31,364 nt of DNA from an uncultured Ruminococcus sp. Lineage in GTDB: Bacteria; Bacillota; Clostridia; Oscillospirales; Ruminococcaceae. The notes below the pieces were generated by a model. It did no database searches. It saw nothing but the letters and a program-made list of their open reading frames with translations, and had not been told where the DNA came from. The DNA lies in the NCBI GenBank assembly GCA_937907215.1, contig CALESG010000084.1, positions 1 to 31,364 on the forward strand, in the 5' to 3' direction. Below, piece after piece: positions 18,264-26,118 of this stretch. Position 1 is the first letter of the stretch. Every line of letters begins with the position of its first letter. The translations under genes and the position numbers were made by a program.

Positions 18264-18302
18264 TTTACCGCAAAATTTAAACGTTTTACGTCAAAAATTA
18301 AA
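18264..18302. promoter_or_regulatory. Candidate LytTR response-regulator site (direct repeat, 21-bp period)
   Basis: The segments 18264-18281 and 18285-18302 share 15 of 18 positions (TTTAC, two variable bases, CAAAA, one variable base, TTAAA). Two half-sites on the same DNA face, about two helical turns apart and directly upstream of -35, match the geometry of AgrA/ComE-type sites. The repeat core does not fit the published AgrA consensus well, and the region is AT-rich, so this remains a candidate. Confidence 0.45.
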
Positions 18303-19602
18303 ATTTCAAGCTCAACACTGCTATTGCGACAGCAGTGTTATCATTTCTTTCCAGACTGAAACTACCATTATATTTTCGACAAATATTTTCAGCAATTTTT
18401 ATTCCATATCCATGTCCAGACTCTATTTTTGAAGATTTTCTTTTATTTATTTCGCTAAAGCAACTGTTGGAAAATTTGATTATAAACATATTATTCTGTA
18501 TTCCACTTTTTATATCAATAAAGGTTTTAGATTTATCCTCAGATCTAAGACAGCTTTCAACGGCATTATCAAAAAGATTGGAAACAAGGCTGCAAAGATC
18601 ATAGTCATCAAAAGGCAATTCGGCACAGTCTTTTAAAATTATCTGCGTTTGTATTCCGCAAAGCCTTTCTTCATTAAGTTTTACTGTAAGCACAGCATTT
18701 ATGGTGTGATTATCACAATAATTCACTGACTTTACTGATAAAAGCCGCTGTTGAATATTATCAATGATGTTTTCTGCCTGTTCTCTTCCATTAGTAGTAT
18801 TTAACAATACTCTTATTGTTTGAAATTGATTCTGTATATCATGGCGTAGTTCAGAGATCTCATTAAACTTGCTGTCTGCCAGCATATAATAATTGTAATC
18901 ATTTTCAATACGGTTTTGTATTGATTTAAGTTCTACTTCAGACTCTCTAAGACGATTTGTATTTAGTGAATTGTAGTATTGTATAAATACCATAATGATT
19001 AACAGTGATTGGAAACCAAGCTGTATCATATTATTTATATCAGTAACATTATTTTTATTAAAAGAATAATACATAATCAGAAATATAAAATGAACCGAAA
19101 TAAATCCCGCCATATACATAAGATGCGGAATAGACTTCTCCAGCTTGAATTTTTTATGATTTATCACCAATGCAGCTGCTATTATAAATATCAAAAGAAT
19201 ATCCATAACAATAATTTGTCCTGCACCCAGTATGTGTTTTTCTATCATTTCCTTCTGACTCATTTTTCCAAATATTATAGAAACAACATAAAGGGATATA
19301 TCTTCACAAAAGAGTTGAAACACAGTATACAAAACTGCTATAAATAACTTTTTAAAAAAGTTTCCGTAGTAAGAAATCAAAGGAATTATTATTATTAAAG
19401 CAAAACGGCTGATTATATTCCACTGTGAATCGAGATTAGTGTCTCCTGCTAAAAGGGACGCTATATAAATAATAATAAATGGAACAAACATAAGCATTGT
19501 TATTCTGAGAAAGGATTTTTTTGGAACAAGAAGCTGATTATCAAAAAATACTAGCAGCATTACCTGTACAAGAATGTTTAGCAGATATACTGCATGGTTC
19601 AT
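18298..19602 (-). CDS. AgrC-like sensor histidine kinase (GHKL type)
   Basis: 434 residues. The N-terminal half has about six membrane helices (to residue ~210), as in AgrC/ComD peptide receptors. A coiled linker (218-245) leads to the phosphoacceptor H254 in ELRHDIQNQ, then the ATPase with its N box NLFDNAVE (N346) and G box GHGYG (396-400). It would autophosphorylate and pass phosphate to the response regulator encoded just before it, whose stop overlaps this ATG by 4 bp. AGGAGGA precedes the start. The ligand is unknown; no AgrB or AgrD-like peptide gene was found nearby. It ends about 125 bp before the dockerin gene start, making that gene a likely target. Confidence 0.9.
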   Translation of the reverse strand: MNHAVYLLNILVQVMLLVFFDNQLLVPKKSFLRITMLMFVPFIIIYIASLLAGDTNLDSQWNIISRFALIIIIPLISYYGNFFKKLFIAVLYTVFQLFCEDISLYVVSIIFGKMSQKEMIEKHILGAGQIIVMDILLIFIIAAALVINHKKFKLEKSIPHLMYMAGFISVHFIFLIMYYSFNKNNVTDINNMIQLGFQSLLIIMVFIQYYNSLNTNRLRESEVELKSIQNRIENDYNYYMLADSKFNEISELRHDIQNQFQTIRVLLNTTNGREQAENIIDNIQQRLLSVKSVNYCDNHTINAVLTVKLNEERLCGIQTQIILKDCAELPFDDYDLCSLVSNLFDNAVESCLRSEDKSKTFIDIKSGIQNNMFIIKFSNSCFSEINKRKSSKIESGHGYGIKIAENICRKYNGSFSLERNDNTAVAIAVLSLKF

Positions 19603-20309
19603 AATTTTCCTCCTAAAAAATGAAAATAAGCTTGTTTTGCTTTTTGAAATTTTCCTTGACTTACAGGAATGTTTTTATTTCCTATAAGCGTGAACTGATA
19701 TCTTTTCAAGTCTGTAGCCATATTCAGATTTATACAGATACTGTGATGACATCTTAGGAAATAATCGGGAAGCTGTTGTTCTATTTCAGAAATTTTAATA
19801 CCATAAAATTCATATAAAGGTTCATATGCTTTATTAAAGAAAATCAGTTTACGACTGATATTCTCGATATATGCTATCTCATTAAGGCATATTTTTGTAA
19901 CTGTATTCTTTTTTGAATTGATTATCAGATATTTTTCTTTAGTTCTTTTTTGGTCAATAATACGTAATGTTTTCGATACACTTTCGCAAGTAAATGGTTT
20001 GAGAAGAAATGCTGTTGGTGAAGTAAGAAATATTTCTTGACAATATTTTATATGTGCAGTAACATACACAAGACTTACGTTTGGATGTTTCTTCTGGAAT
20101 TCAAGTGTAAAGTCTATGCCATTTTTTCTGCTATCCAATTCAATATCAATAAAAAATATATCATAAATATCGCTTGAAAGAAGATGCAGAGCGTCTGCAT
20201 AAGAAACTGCTATATCTACATTTGTTAAATTGTTAAGCAGATTATGTAAAATCATTTTTAATTCAAGGCAATGATCTATATTATCATCATAAATCAGTAT
20301 ATTTTTCAT
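19599..20309 (-). CDS. LytTR-family response regulator (AgrA-like)
   Basis: 236 residues. The receiver domain (1-120) has the acidic pair D8-D9, the phosphoacceptor D55 (FFIDIELD) and K104 (LLKPF). The C-terminal half (about 125-236) is a LytTR DNA-binding domain with the typical strand IAYIENISRK and the RCHHSICINL segment. I prefer ATG 20309: GGGAG lies 8 bp upstream, and the longer open frame to 20363 overlaps the predicted promoter. It is translationally coupled to the kinase. Family members bind paired direct repeats upstream of targets; a candidate pair lies before the dockerin gene at 18264-18302. Confidence 0.9.
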   Translation of the reverse strand: MKNILIYDDNIDHCLELKMILHNLLNNLTNVDIAVSYADALHLLSSDIYDIFFIDIELDSRKNGIDFTLEFQKKHPNVSLVYVTAHIKYCQEIFLTSPTAFLLKPFTCESVSKTLRIIDQKRTKEKYLIINSKKNTVTKICLNEIAYIENISRKLIFFNKAYEPLYEFYGIKISEIEQQLPDYFLRCHHSICINLNMATDLKRYQFTLIGNKNIPVSQGKFQKAKQAYFHFLGGKL

Positions 20310-20347
20310 TCCTTTTTCTCCCTTAATCAATGATTGATATTTTTTAT

Positions 20348-20376
20348 ATAATATCATATTCACATAGAAAAATCAA
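20348..20376 (-). promoter_or_regulatory. Promoter of the two-component system genes
   Basis: On the minus strand TTGATT (20376-20371) and TATTAT (20353-20348) are 17 bp apart. An odd palindrome GTCACTGTGAC (20399-20409) lies just upstream and could be an operator. Confidence 0.65.
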
Positions 20377-20481
20377 GTAATTAAGATTGCCTGATCTCGT
20401 CACTGTGACATAATGTAAAAAATTCAAGTATTTGTGCTTCTTTAATCTTACCTGTGAGGAATGTATGTCTTAATAATTAGA

Positions 20482-20519
20482 AACAACCCCTGATTTTCTT
20501 CGAAATATCAGGGGTTGTT
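20482..20519. terminator. 13-bp perfect hairpin of uncertain role
   Basis: AACAACCCCTGAT is followed 12 nt later by its exact complement. Neither side has a strong T run (TTTC on the minus strand), so it may be an old terminator or an isolated stem element between divergent genes. Confidence 0.4.
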
Positions 20520-20669
20520 ATGCTAAAGTGAAAATGAATGTAAGGTAAGTGACATGAAACCATATTTTAATATAACTAAAACTGCAAACAGCTCAGTTTT
20601 TCGATGACCGAGCTGGCAAGGGATGAATATTCAGGCTGGGCGGCGTTGCTTTGATGCCTTTTCTGAACA

Positions 20670-20698
20670 TTGACTTTCTAATTGTGATGTGCTATAAT
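20670..20698 (+). promoter_or_regulatory. Promoter of the YczE-like gene
   Basis: TTGACT (20670-20675) and TATAAT (20693-20698), spacing 17 bp, give a start near 20705, about 26 nt before the TTG start codon. Confidence 0.8.
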
Positions 20699-20730
20699 TA
20701 AAAATGTAATTAAGAAGGAAGGTATATTTA

Positions 20731-21381
20731 TTGAAACAGGTAATCAAAAATTACTCACTGTTCCTCATCGGGCTTTTTATTGCCTCAATGGGCGTGGCAC
20801 TGTCTGCAAAGGCAGGGCTTGGAACATCTCCGGTAGCATCCGTTCCATATTCTATATCACTTGTAAACCATTTGCTAACGTTCGGCTGGGGGCTGAATAT
20901 ATGCAGTGTTGTTCAGATAATAGTACAGATCGCTCTGCTCCGTAAAAAATGTAAACCTATTGAAATAATCATTCAGACAGTACTTGCATTTCTTTATGGT
21001 TATCTGACTGATTTTTCCTGTAAGCTTATCAGTGGATTACAAGTAAATTCCTATTTGGTACAGTTTGCTTTTATGATTCTGAGCTGCATTGTTCTTGGAT
21101 TTGGCATTTGGATACAGTTCAAAGGTGGTGTGGCAATGCTTCCCGGTGAAGCAATGAATCGTGCAATAAGTGAAGTCACTGGCAAGAGCTATGAGAATAT
21201 CAAGATATTTTTCGATGTTCTGTATATCATAGTTGCTGCTGTGATTTGTTTTATCTTTGTAGGAAAATTAGAAGGAGTGAGAGAAGGCAGCATTATTGCA
21301 GCAATACTTATTGGCAATATCATAAAGCTATATAATTTAGCTTTCAATAAGATAACAAGCAAAAAATTAAAAAACGCATAA
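20731..21381 (+). CDS. YczE/YitT-like integral membrane protein
   Basis: 216 residues with about five hydrophobic segments. The N-terminus with a SMGVALSAKAGLGTSP segment and the later GGVAMLPGEAMNRAI are typical of the YczE/YyaS family of membrane proteins, whose function is not established (YczE influences surfactin production in Bacillus). Translation starts at TTG 20731, supported by AAGGAAGG upstream and the strong promoter. It stands alone; nothing nearby indicates a substrate. Confidence 0.8.
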   Translation: MKQVIKNYSLFLIGLFIASMGVALSAKAGLGTSPVASVPYSISLVNHLLTFGWGLNICSVVQIIVQIALLRKKCKPIEIIIQTVLAFLYGYLTDFSCKLISGLQVNSYLVQFAFMILSCIVLGFGIWIQFKGGVAMLPGEAMNRAISEVTGKSYENIKIFFDVLYIIVAAVICFIFVGKLEGVREGSIIAAILIGNIIKLYNLAFNKITSKKLKNA

Positions 21382-21386
21382 TTTAA

Positions 21387-21518
21387 TTATTTCATAAATG
21401 CATAGATAATATCATAGATAAAATAGAAAGCTCTTACAGTGGAATTTCATTTTCAGAGGGCGTAGAAAAATCGGAACGATTGCATGGGATGGATCATTTT
21501 GAAGGCATTTTGATTTAG
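21387..21518 (+). pseudogene. Possible 3' remnant of a lost gene
   Basis: A 43-codon frame free of stops runs from just after a TAA to TAG 21516. It has no start codon in its first 30 codons and no ribosome-binding site. Its end reads like a protein tail (ERLHGMDHFEGILI), and it abuts the YunG-like gene, which itself lacks a good start. I do not recognise the family; chance is possible at this length. Confidence 0.2.
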
Positions 21519-21533
21519 GGCTGGAAAACAGCA

Positions 21534-21944
21534 TTGGTTAAGCCGATAAACAATACATATCAGAAAATTCACTCACCATTAGATTTATATGACGCACTAT
21601 CAGAAATATGGTCTGCGGATACCTGTGCTCCGAGAATGAGAAATAACTGGACAACTGACAATAAAACTCTTGGACAATGTTCAATAACTGCATTTCTTGC
21701 ACAAGATATTTTTGGCGGCAAAGTTTATGGAATACTCCGTGATGGCGGTAATTATCATTGTTACAATGTAATCGGCGACTGTATTTTTGACTTGACAAGC
21801 GAACAATTTGGCGATGAAAAACTTGCATATGAAAATAATCCCGAGCAATTCAGAGAGATTCATTTTGCAAAAGAGGAAAAGCGTTTAAGATATGAATTCC
21901 TGAAAAAATCATTGACGGAGTATTTGAAATATGAAGAGTGTTGA
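21534..21944 (+). CDS. YunG-like protein
   Basis: 136 residues resembling the YunG family of small cytoplasmic proteins of unknown function. Landmarks are SEIWSADTCAPRMR near the N-terminus, GQCSITAFLAQDIFGG in the middle and DLTSEQFG after it; a conserved cysteine and histidine suggest an enzyme-like pocket, but no activity is known to me. The only available start is TTG 21534, because a TAG lies in frame at 21516. There is no convincing ribosome-binding site, so the gene may have lost its original 5' end or depend on upstream transcription. Confidence 0.7.
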   Translation: MVKPINNTYQKIHSPLDLYDALSEIWSADTCAPRMRNNWTTDNKTLGQCSITAFLAQDIFGGKVYGILRDGGNYHCYNVIGDCIFDLTSEQFGDEKLAYENNPEQFREIHFAKEEKRLRYEFLKKSLTEYLKYEEC

Positions 21945-22192
21945 TCACAGCGGCAATGGCGGTTATCATTATTATGCTGTTATTTTCTGAAATGCTATGC
22001 GGCATCGGCGTATTTCTTGTGGGAATGAATTGCGGGTCAATTCTATTTGACACATTAAGAGATAAAATGGATTTCCTGATATCCGCTACGACAGCCGGAT
22101 TTTTAATTTTACCTAGCGAGCAGCAAAAACAAAGCAATGCATTAGGATTAAATGATACGAAAAAAATCAGTCAGTTATGTAATATAATATGA
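21938..22192 (+). CDS. Small hypothetical membrane protein (doubtful)
   Basis: 84 residues from GTG 21938, overlapping the end of the YunG-like gene by 7 bp. The first 40 residues are hydrophobic and could form one or two membrane helices; the rest is polar. I recognise no family and see only a weak ribosome-binding site. The overlap could mean coupling, or the frame may be chance. Confidence 0.3.
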   Translation: MLITAAMAVIIIMLLFSEMLCGIGVFLVGMNCGSILFDTLRDKMDFLISATTAGFLILPSEQQKQSNALGLNDTKKISQLCNII

Positions 22193-22312
22193 ATTTAAAA
22201 TCTGGTGTGCAGAAAACCGCCTGATTTCGGCGATTTAGAGAATTTTATTTTTTAGATTGACGGACTTTTTTAGCAGAGCATGAATTCTCACACATGAAAA
22301 TACAAGACAAAA

Positions 22313-22363
22313 TAAAAAAGCAGCTGTACTATCTTCGAGCTATTAGTACGGCTGCTTTTTTTT
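22313..22363. terminator. Strong intrinsic terminator
   Basis: AAAAAGCAGC-GTACTA pairs with TAGTAC-GCTGCTTTTT around a 12-nt loop, with eight T on the plus strand and a matching A run on the left. It can act in both directions; on plus it would end transcription from the YczE/YunG region. Confidence 0.85.
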
Positions 22364-22716
22364 GTGGAAAACTCCTATATAAAACACATAATTTGATAAT
22401 GAAAAAATAAAATGGTCTTTTAATGCAGGTGACATGTTTAATTATTTTTTTGCCATTTTATTTAAAAAAGAAGAATTTTAAAATATATACTATCATCAAT
22501 TTATGTATAATGGAGTGTTATTTTATTTTATCACAAATAATACTGCGTTTCAAGCACTTGGGATAATTGGTATGTTTTCTGGGATAATTTGCATGTGATT
22601 TAATATAAAATTCATGATTAAAACATTTGCGATACACAGTTGCACTTTTAGTCAACTATATTCAAAATTTCAGCTTATCATTCCCATAAAAAATAACAAG
22701 CGATTAAAAATAAGTA

Positions 22717-22745
22717 TTTACATCTTTGAAATTCTGTGCTATACT
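22717..22745 (+). promoter_or_regulatory. Promoter upstream of the small protein and cobO-like genes
   Basis: TTTACA (22717-22722) and TATACT (22740-22745) with 17-bp spacing place a start near 22752, about 75 nt before the next start codon. No cobalamin riboswitch is visible in this leader. Confidence 0.65.
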
Positions 22746-22827
22746 GAAATTATAGAATGCGAGGTTATTGGAATATTTCAATACAGAAAATCTGACTTGT
22801 GTTTGATGATGTGTAAAGGAGTTTAAT

Positions 22828-23049
22828 ATGGATAAAAAGGAATTTAAAAGGAAAGCACAAAAAAGAGGCATTCCTAAATTTCTATATAATATTGATGGTA
22901 ATGGCAGAGATGATGAACGGTTTTGCCTTGTATATGATAATGAGAAATGGAATGTATATTACTCTGAACGAGACTGTAAAACAACAAATATGTTCTTTAA
23001 CACAGAAGATGAGGCTTTGCAGTATATGCTGAATAAATTATCGAATTGA
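22828..23049 (+). CDS. Small hypothetical acidic/polar protein
   Basis: 73 residues, soluble, with no signal or membrane segment. The AAGGAG ribosome-binding site (22815-22820) and upstream promoter make it a real gene. The pattern FCLVYDNEKWNVYYSERD, then FFNTEDEALQYML, resembles short cytosolic proteins often seen as immunity proteins or orphan accessories, but I cannot assign a family. It lies 47 bp before the adenosyltransferase gene and probably shares its transcript. Confidence 0.75.
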   Translation: MDKKEFKRKAQKRGIPKFLYNIDGNGRDDERFCLVYDNEKWNVYYSERDCKTTNMFFNTEDEALQYMLNKLSN

Positions 23050-23096
23050 GGAAATTAAAAGTGAATTATCTCAATATTTGAAAGGAAGTGTGAAAT

Positions 23097-23618
23097 ATGG
23101 GTCTTGTACATATTTATTGTGGTGACGGAAAAGGAAAAACATCTGCTGCGGTTGGAGCTGCAATTAGATTTGCGGGTTCTGGCGGAAAGGTTCTTTTTAG
23201 TCAGTTTATGAAGAACGGAATGTCAAGCGAACTCTCAGTGCTTAAAGAAATACCTGGGATTACAGTGAAGATTCCGTACGAACTCCGAATATGCCCTTTT
23301 TATCTTGAAGAGGAAGAAAAAGCAGATGCAGCAAAGGAATATCCAAGACGATTTGAAGAACTGATTAATCTTGCAAATGAAAGCGATTATGGAATGCTGG
23401 TTATGGATGAAATAATGTCATGCATTTCATGCGGATATATTAAATTAGAAAGCGTTGTTGAATTTATTAAAAACAAGCCTGATGGACTTGAGGTTATTAT
23501 GACAGGACGAAATCCTGATGAAGCTTTGTTAAGCTGTGCTGATTATGTATCAGAAATTCAGAAATACAAGCACCCTTATGACAAGGGCGTTTTAGCCAGA
23601 AAAGGCATTGAATACTAA
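23097..23618 (+). CDS. cobO: Cob(I)alamin adenosyltransferase, CobA/CobO/BtuR type
   Basis: 173 residues. The P-loop GDGKGKTS near the N-terminus, the VLFSQFMK strand, the VMDEIMS motif and the MTGRNPDEAL segment are characteristic of the CobA/CobO/BtuR family, which transfers the adenosyl group of ATP to cob(I)alamin or corrinoid precursors in the cytoplasm. Length is in the family range. AAAGGAAG precedes the ATG. It converges with the corrinoid importer genes, so import and activation are encoded side by side but are transcribed from separate promoters. Confidence 0.9.
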   Translation: MGLVHIYCGDGKGKTSAAVGAAIRFAGSGGKVLFSQFMKNGMSSELSVLKEIPGITVKIPYELRICPFYLEEEEKADAAKEYPRRFEELINLANESDYGMLVMDEIMSCISCGYIKLESVVEFIKNKPDGLEVIMTGRNPDEALLSCADYVSEIQKYKHPYDKGVLARKGIEY

Positions 23619-23631
23619 AATATAAAAAACA

Positions 23632-23658
23632 AAAACCACTCGCAAAACGAGTGGTTTT
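23632..23658. terminator. Bidirectional terminator between cobO-like and importer genes
   Basis: An 11-bp perfect stem (AAAACCACTCG at 23632-23642 with 23648-23658) has a 5-nt loop. It is flanked by T-rich sequence on the plus side and an A run on the left, so it can end both convergent transcripts. Confidence 0.85.
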
Positions 23659-23697
23659 AATCTTTTATGTGAAAGCTTTTGATACTTGTTCTAAAAA

Positions 23698-24873
23698 TTA
23701 TTTTTCTATTTTTGCATAATATGTCAGTGATCTGTCAGGGAAAATATCCGGGTGAATGATGGAAGCTAAATCCTCGGCAAGAATATCTGTCTGGTCAATA
23801 CTTGTCCAATATGAGTCATTTATTTGATAAATATTATCATTTTTGTATGCAGCACACTCTGTAATTTGAGGAAATGCATCTTCTATTGCTGACATATCGC
23901 TGCATATTGATGGTGCTGATGTATATATAATGACATCTGCATCCTGCACACAATCAAAAAGCGCCTCCATTGTATACGATTCAGAATCAATGCCGGCGAA
24001 AGCGTTTGTACCTCCTACATCTGACAGCAAATTTCCGCTCCATCCAGTGCCGCTTATTCCATATGCCGCACCGTCGTATACGTTAAATATAGCAACCTTT
24101 TTGTTTTCTGTTCCTTTGAGTTTTGTTTTGATGTCAGAAAAAGTTTGTTCAGCATTTGTCATATATGTATTTGCCTCATCTTCGGCATCATAAAACGACA
24201 GAATAAATTTCATCCATTCCATTCGTGCCAGATAATCAGTTTCGAGAAATTCATTGTCTACAGCATAGTTAATTCCAAGTTCATCAAGTTTTGAGATAAT
24301 ATTCTGCTGACCATAATCACCGGTGTAGACAAATACCACATCAGGATTCAGCATCTGAATCTGCTCATAATCGGGATCATTCATCATTCCGCCTACATTA
24401 AGAATTTCTCCGTTGTCCATTCTGGAAATCAAATCGTTCAAACCGCTAAAGCTTGAAGCATCACTGCTTACTGCACCAACAGAATCCCAAATATCACCAT
24501 TGTCAGCTGCTCTCAGCATACAAATTTGTGTAGAGGACATATAAATTGCATTCTGAACAGGAGTTGTAATTACTGTGCTGTCAGCATATTTTTCTGGAAT
24601 CTCTCCCAATGACTTTGGAACAAGAATCAGTTCTCTGCCATCTCCGTCAATGACTTTTTTTATGCCGTCTTCAAGGTATTCAATACTGAAGTTGCTGGAA
24701 TAATCCACTGTTGCACCAGAAGTGTCATTTATGGATTCCATAGATTCTGTGGCTGCTGTTGTTTTTTCGATTGATTCCTGTGGGGAAGAATCAGTACTGC
24801 TGCCAGAACATCCAGCCATACAAGCTGCAAAGAGAGCAGCTCCAGCGAGTAAGGATACAAATTTTTTCATCAT
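23698..24873 (-). CDS. Corrinoid ABC transporter substrate-binding lipoprotein (BtuF-like)
   Basis: 391 residues. A lipoprotein signal peptide ends with the lipobox MAGC (C22), followed by a Ser/Thr-rich spacer. The body is a type III substrate-binding fold (BtuF/FepB family) with a LNPDVVFVYTGDYG segment and ADVIIYTSAP. It should capture corrinoids outside the membrane and deliver them to the BtuC-like permease. The cobalamin riboswitch before the operon supports a corrinoid over an iron-siderophore substrate. The start has AGGAGA 7 bp upstream (a second ATG follows immediately). It is the last gene of the operon, 30 bp after the ATPase. Confidence 0.87.
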   Translation of the reverse strand: MMKKFVSLLAGAALFAACMAGCSGSSTDSSPQESIEKTTAATESMESINDTSGATVDYSSNFSIEYLEDGIKKVIDGDGRELILVPKSLGEIPEKYADSTVITTPVQNAIYMSSTQICMLRAADNGDIWDSVGAVSSDASSFSGLNDLISRMDNGEILNVGGMMNDPDYEQIQMLNPDVVFVYTGDYGQQNIISKLDELGINYAVDNEFLETDYLARMEWMKFILSFYDAEDEANTYMTNAEQTFSDIKTKLKGTENKKVAIFNVYDGAAYGISGTGWSGNLLSDVGGTNAFAGIDSESYTMEALFDCVQDADVIIYTSAPSICSDMSAIEDAFPQITECAAYKNDNIYQINDSYWTSIDQTDILAEDLASIIHPDIFPDRSLTYYAKIEK

Positions 24874-24903
24874 GAATCATTCTCCTTTGAAAATAAAAAT
24901 AAT

Positions 24904-26118
24904 TTATAGGCAATGCGATTTGATAATTTCATTGATAGAAGATAGCAAATCGCCAATGCTTTCATAAAAGTGAATTGATTGTACGTCAATATCTATAAAG
25001 TCTGAATTGTTTTGATTATTTCTAAGTGATAAAATCGGTTTGCCAAGTTTTTGAGCCGTCTTTATCAGTTCCATATTTTTTTTGTTGATGCAGCCCAGAG
25101 GAAATCCAGCATCAATTACACATTTTGCTTCTTGCAACAGAGCTTTCGCTTTGGAAAGTGATATATCCTTAATAGACTCAAATGCACTTTCTATTATCAC
25201 TTTGCTGCATATTGAATTTGCTACTGAAAACTCTATATCATTTTCATGAATCACGCCGGCAGTAAGTCCGAATCCCATTCGTGAAAGTGTACGATAAAGC
25301 GGAATTCCGCTGCCGTTTCCGCCGATAATGAAAATTTCGTTTGTATTATTGCCGACAAACTCAATAGAGCCAAGCAATTCATTATATACTGCTCCGGAAA
25401 TATCGTAGAGCTTTTGTACACATCCGCTGCCGATAATCTCTTCAGGAGTGCCTTGTGCCGCAATGTTGTTGCCATGCACAAGAATTACTGTCTGGCAGCC
25501 TTTGATTGCAAGGTCAATATCATGGAGTGCCAGAATGCATGTGATGCCTTTTTCTCTTGTCAGACGTTGTAGAACCCGGATGACTTCAACCTTATGTTTA
25601 ATATCCAAATGGCTGGTTGGTTCGTCCAGTATGATAAGATCAGGTTCTTGAACCAATGCACGTGCGATCATTACTTTTTGTTTTTCACCATCGCTAAGTT
25701 CACTGAAATAGCGATCTTTTAGATTGACTGCACCTACTGTTTCGAGTGCATTGTCAACGATTTTATAATCGTCTTCACTAAGATTTCCTAAAAATCCTGT
25801 ATACGGTATACGTCCCATAGCTGCAATCTCATACACCGTCATAAGCGAAAGAGAAACATTGTCAGTAAGCACAAGAGAAAGATCTTTGGCAAGATTTTTG
25901 CTTTTTATTCTTTTTATATTTACACCGTTGATTTCTACTGTGCCATTGATCGGAGCCAGCAAGCCGGAAAGAGTACGAAGAATAGTTGACTTTCCTGAAC
26001 CATTAGGGCCAAGAAGGCATATCATCTGTCCTTTCAGTGCGTCAAAATGAATGCCGGAAACTACAGATTTGTTATCATAGCCTGCGTCAAGGTGCTTTGC
26101 TGAAAGAATAGGAGTCAT
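24904..26118 (-). CDS. Corrinoid ABC transporter ATPase (BtuD-like) with extra C-terminal domain
   Basis: 404 residues, versus about 250-260 for a normal BtuD/FecE. Residues 1-250 are a complete ATPase: Walker A GPNGSGKST (37-45), signature LSDGE (141-145), Walker B LIILDEP (161-167) and switch H199. Residues about 255-404 form an added domain that opens with a strand and a glycine-rich IIGGNGSG loop (264-271), then alternates strands and helices in a Rossmann-like pattern; a cysteine-containing AKCVIDAGFPLGC segment follows. Its role is unknown, possibly nucleotide or corrinoid sensing. The ATG overlaps the stop of the permease gene. ATP hydrolysis drives import through the BtuC-like permease. 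Confidence 0.9.
   Translation of the reverse strand: MTPILSAKHLDAGYDNKSVVSGIHFDALKGQMICLLGPNGSGKSTILRTLSGLLAPINGTVEINGVNIKRIKSKNLAKDLSLVLTDNVSLSLMTVYEIAAMGRIPYTGFLGNLSEDDYKIVDNALETVGAVNLKDRYFSELSDGEKQKVMIARALVQEPDLIILDEPTSHLDIKHKVEVIRVLQRLTREKGITCILALHDIDLAIKGCQTVILVHGNNIAAQGTPEEIIGSGCVQKLYDISGAVYNELLGSIEFVGNNTNEIFIIGGNGSGIPLYRTLSRMGFGLTAGVIHENDIEFSVANSICSKVIIESAFESIKDISLSKAKALLQEAKCVIDAGFPLGCINKKNMELIKTAQKLGKPILSLRNNQNNSDFIDIDVQSIHFYESIGDLLSSINEIIKSHCL

Larger units (their letters stand above)
20364..20730. other. Intergenic region between the divergent kinase operon and the YczE-like gene
   Basis: No gene is supported. It holds two divergent promoters, a perfect 13-bp inverted repeat (20482-20494 with 20507-20519, AACAACCCCTGAT) without a clear T run, and a weaker stem near 20590-20615 (CAGCTC with GAGCTG). 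No small peptide gene resembling AgrD was seen. Confidence 0.55.
22193..22827. other. AT-rich intergenic region with terminator and promoter
   Basis: About 630 bp without a convincing gene. A 70-codon frame at 22614-22826 has no ribosome-binding site and low-complexity, non-protein-like content. The terminator at 22313-22363 and the promoter at 22717-22745 are the only supported elements. Confidence 0.6.

Noticed and set aside
20310..20363. Longer start of the LytTR regulator
   Set aside because: It would begin upstream of the predicted transcription start, and the receiver fold begins at MKNILIYDD.
22614..22826. 70-codon plus-strand frame
   Set aside because: No ribosome-binding site, and it runs across the predicted promoter of the next gene.
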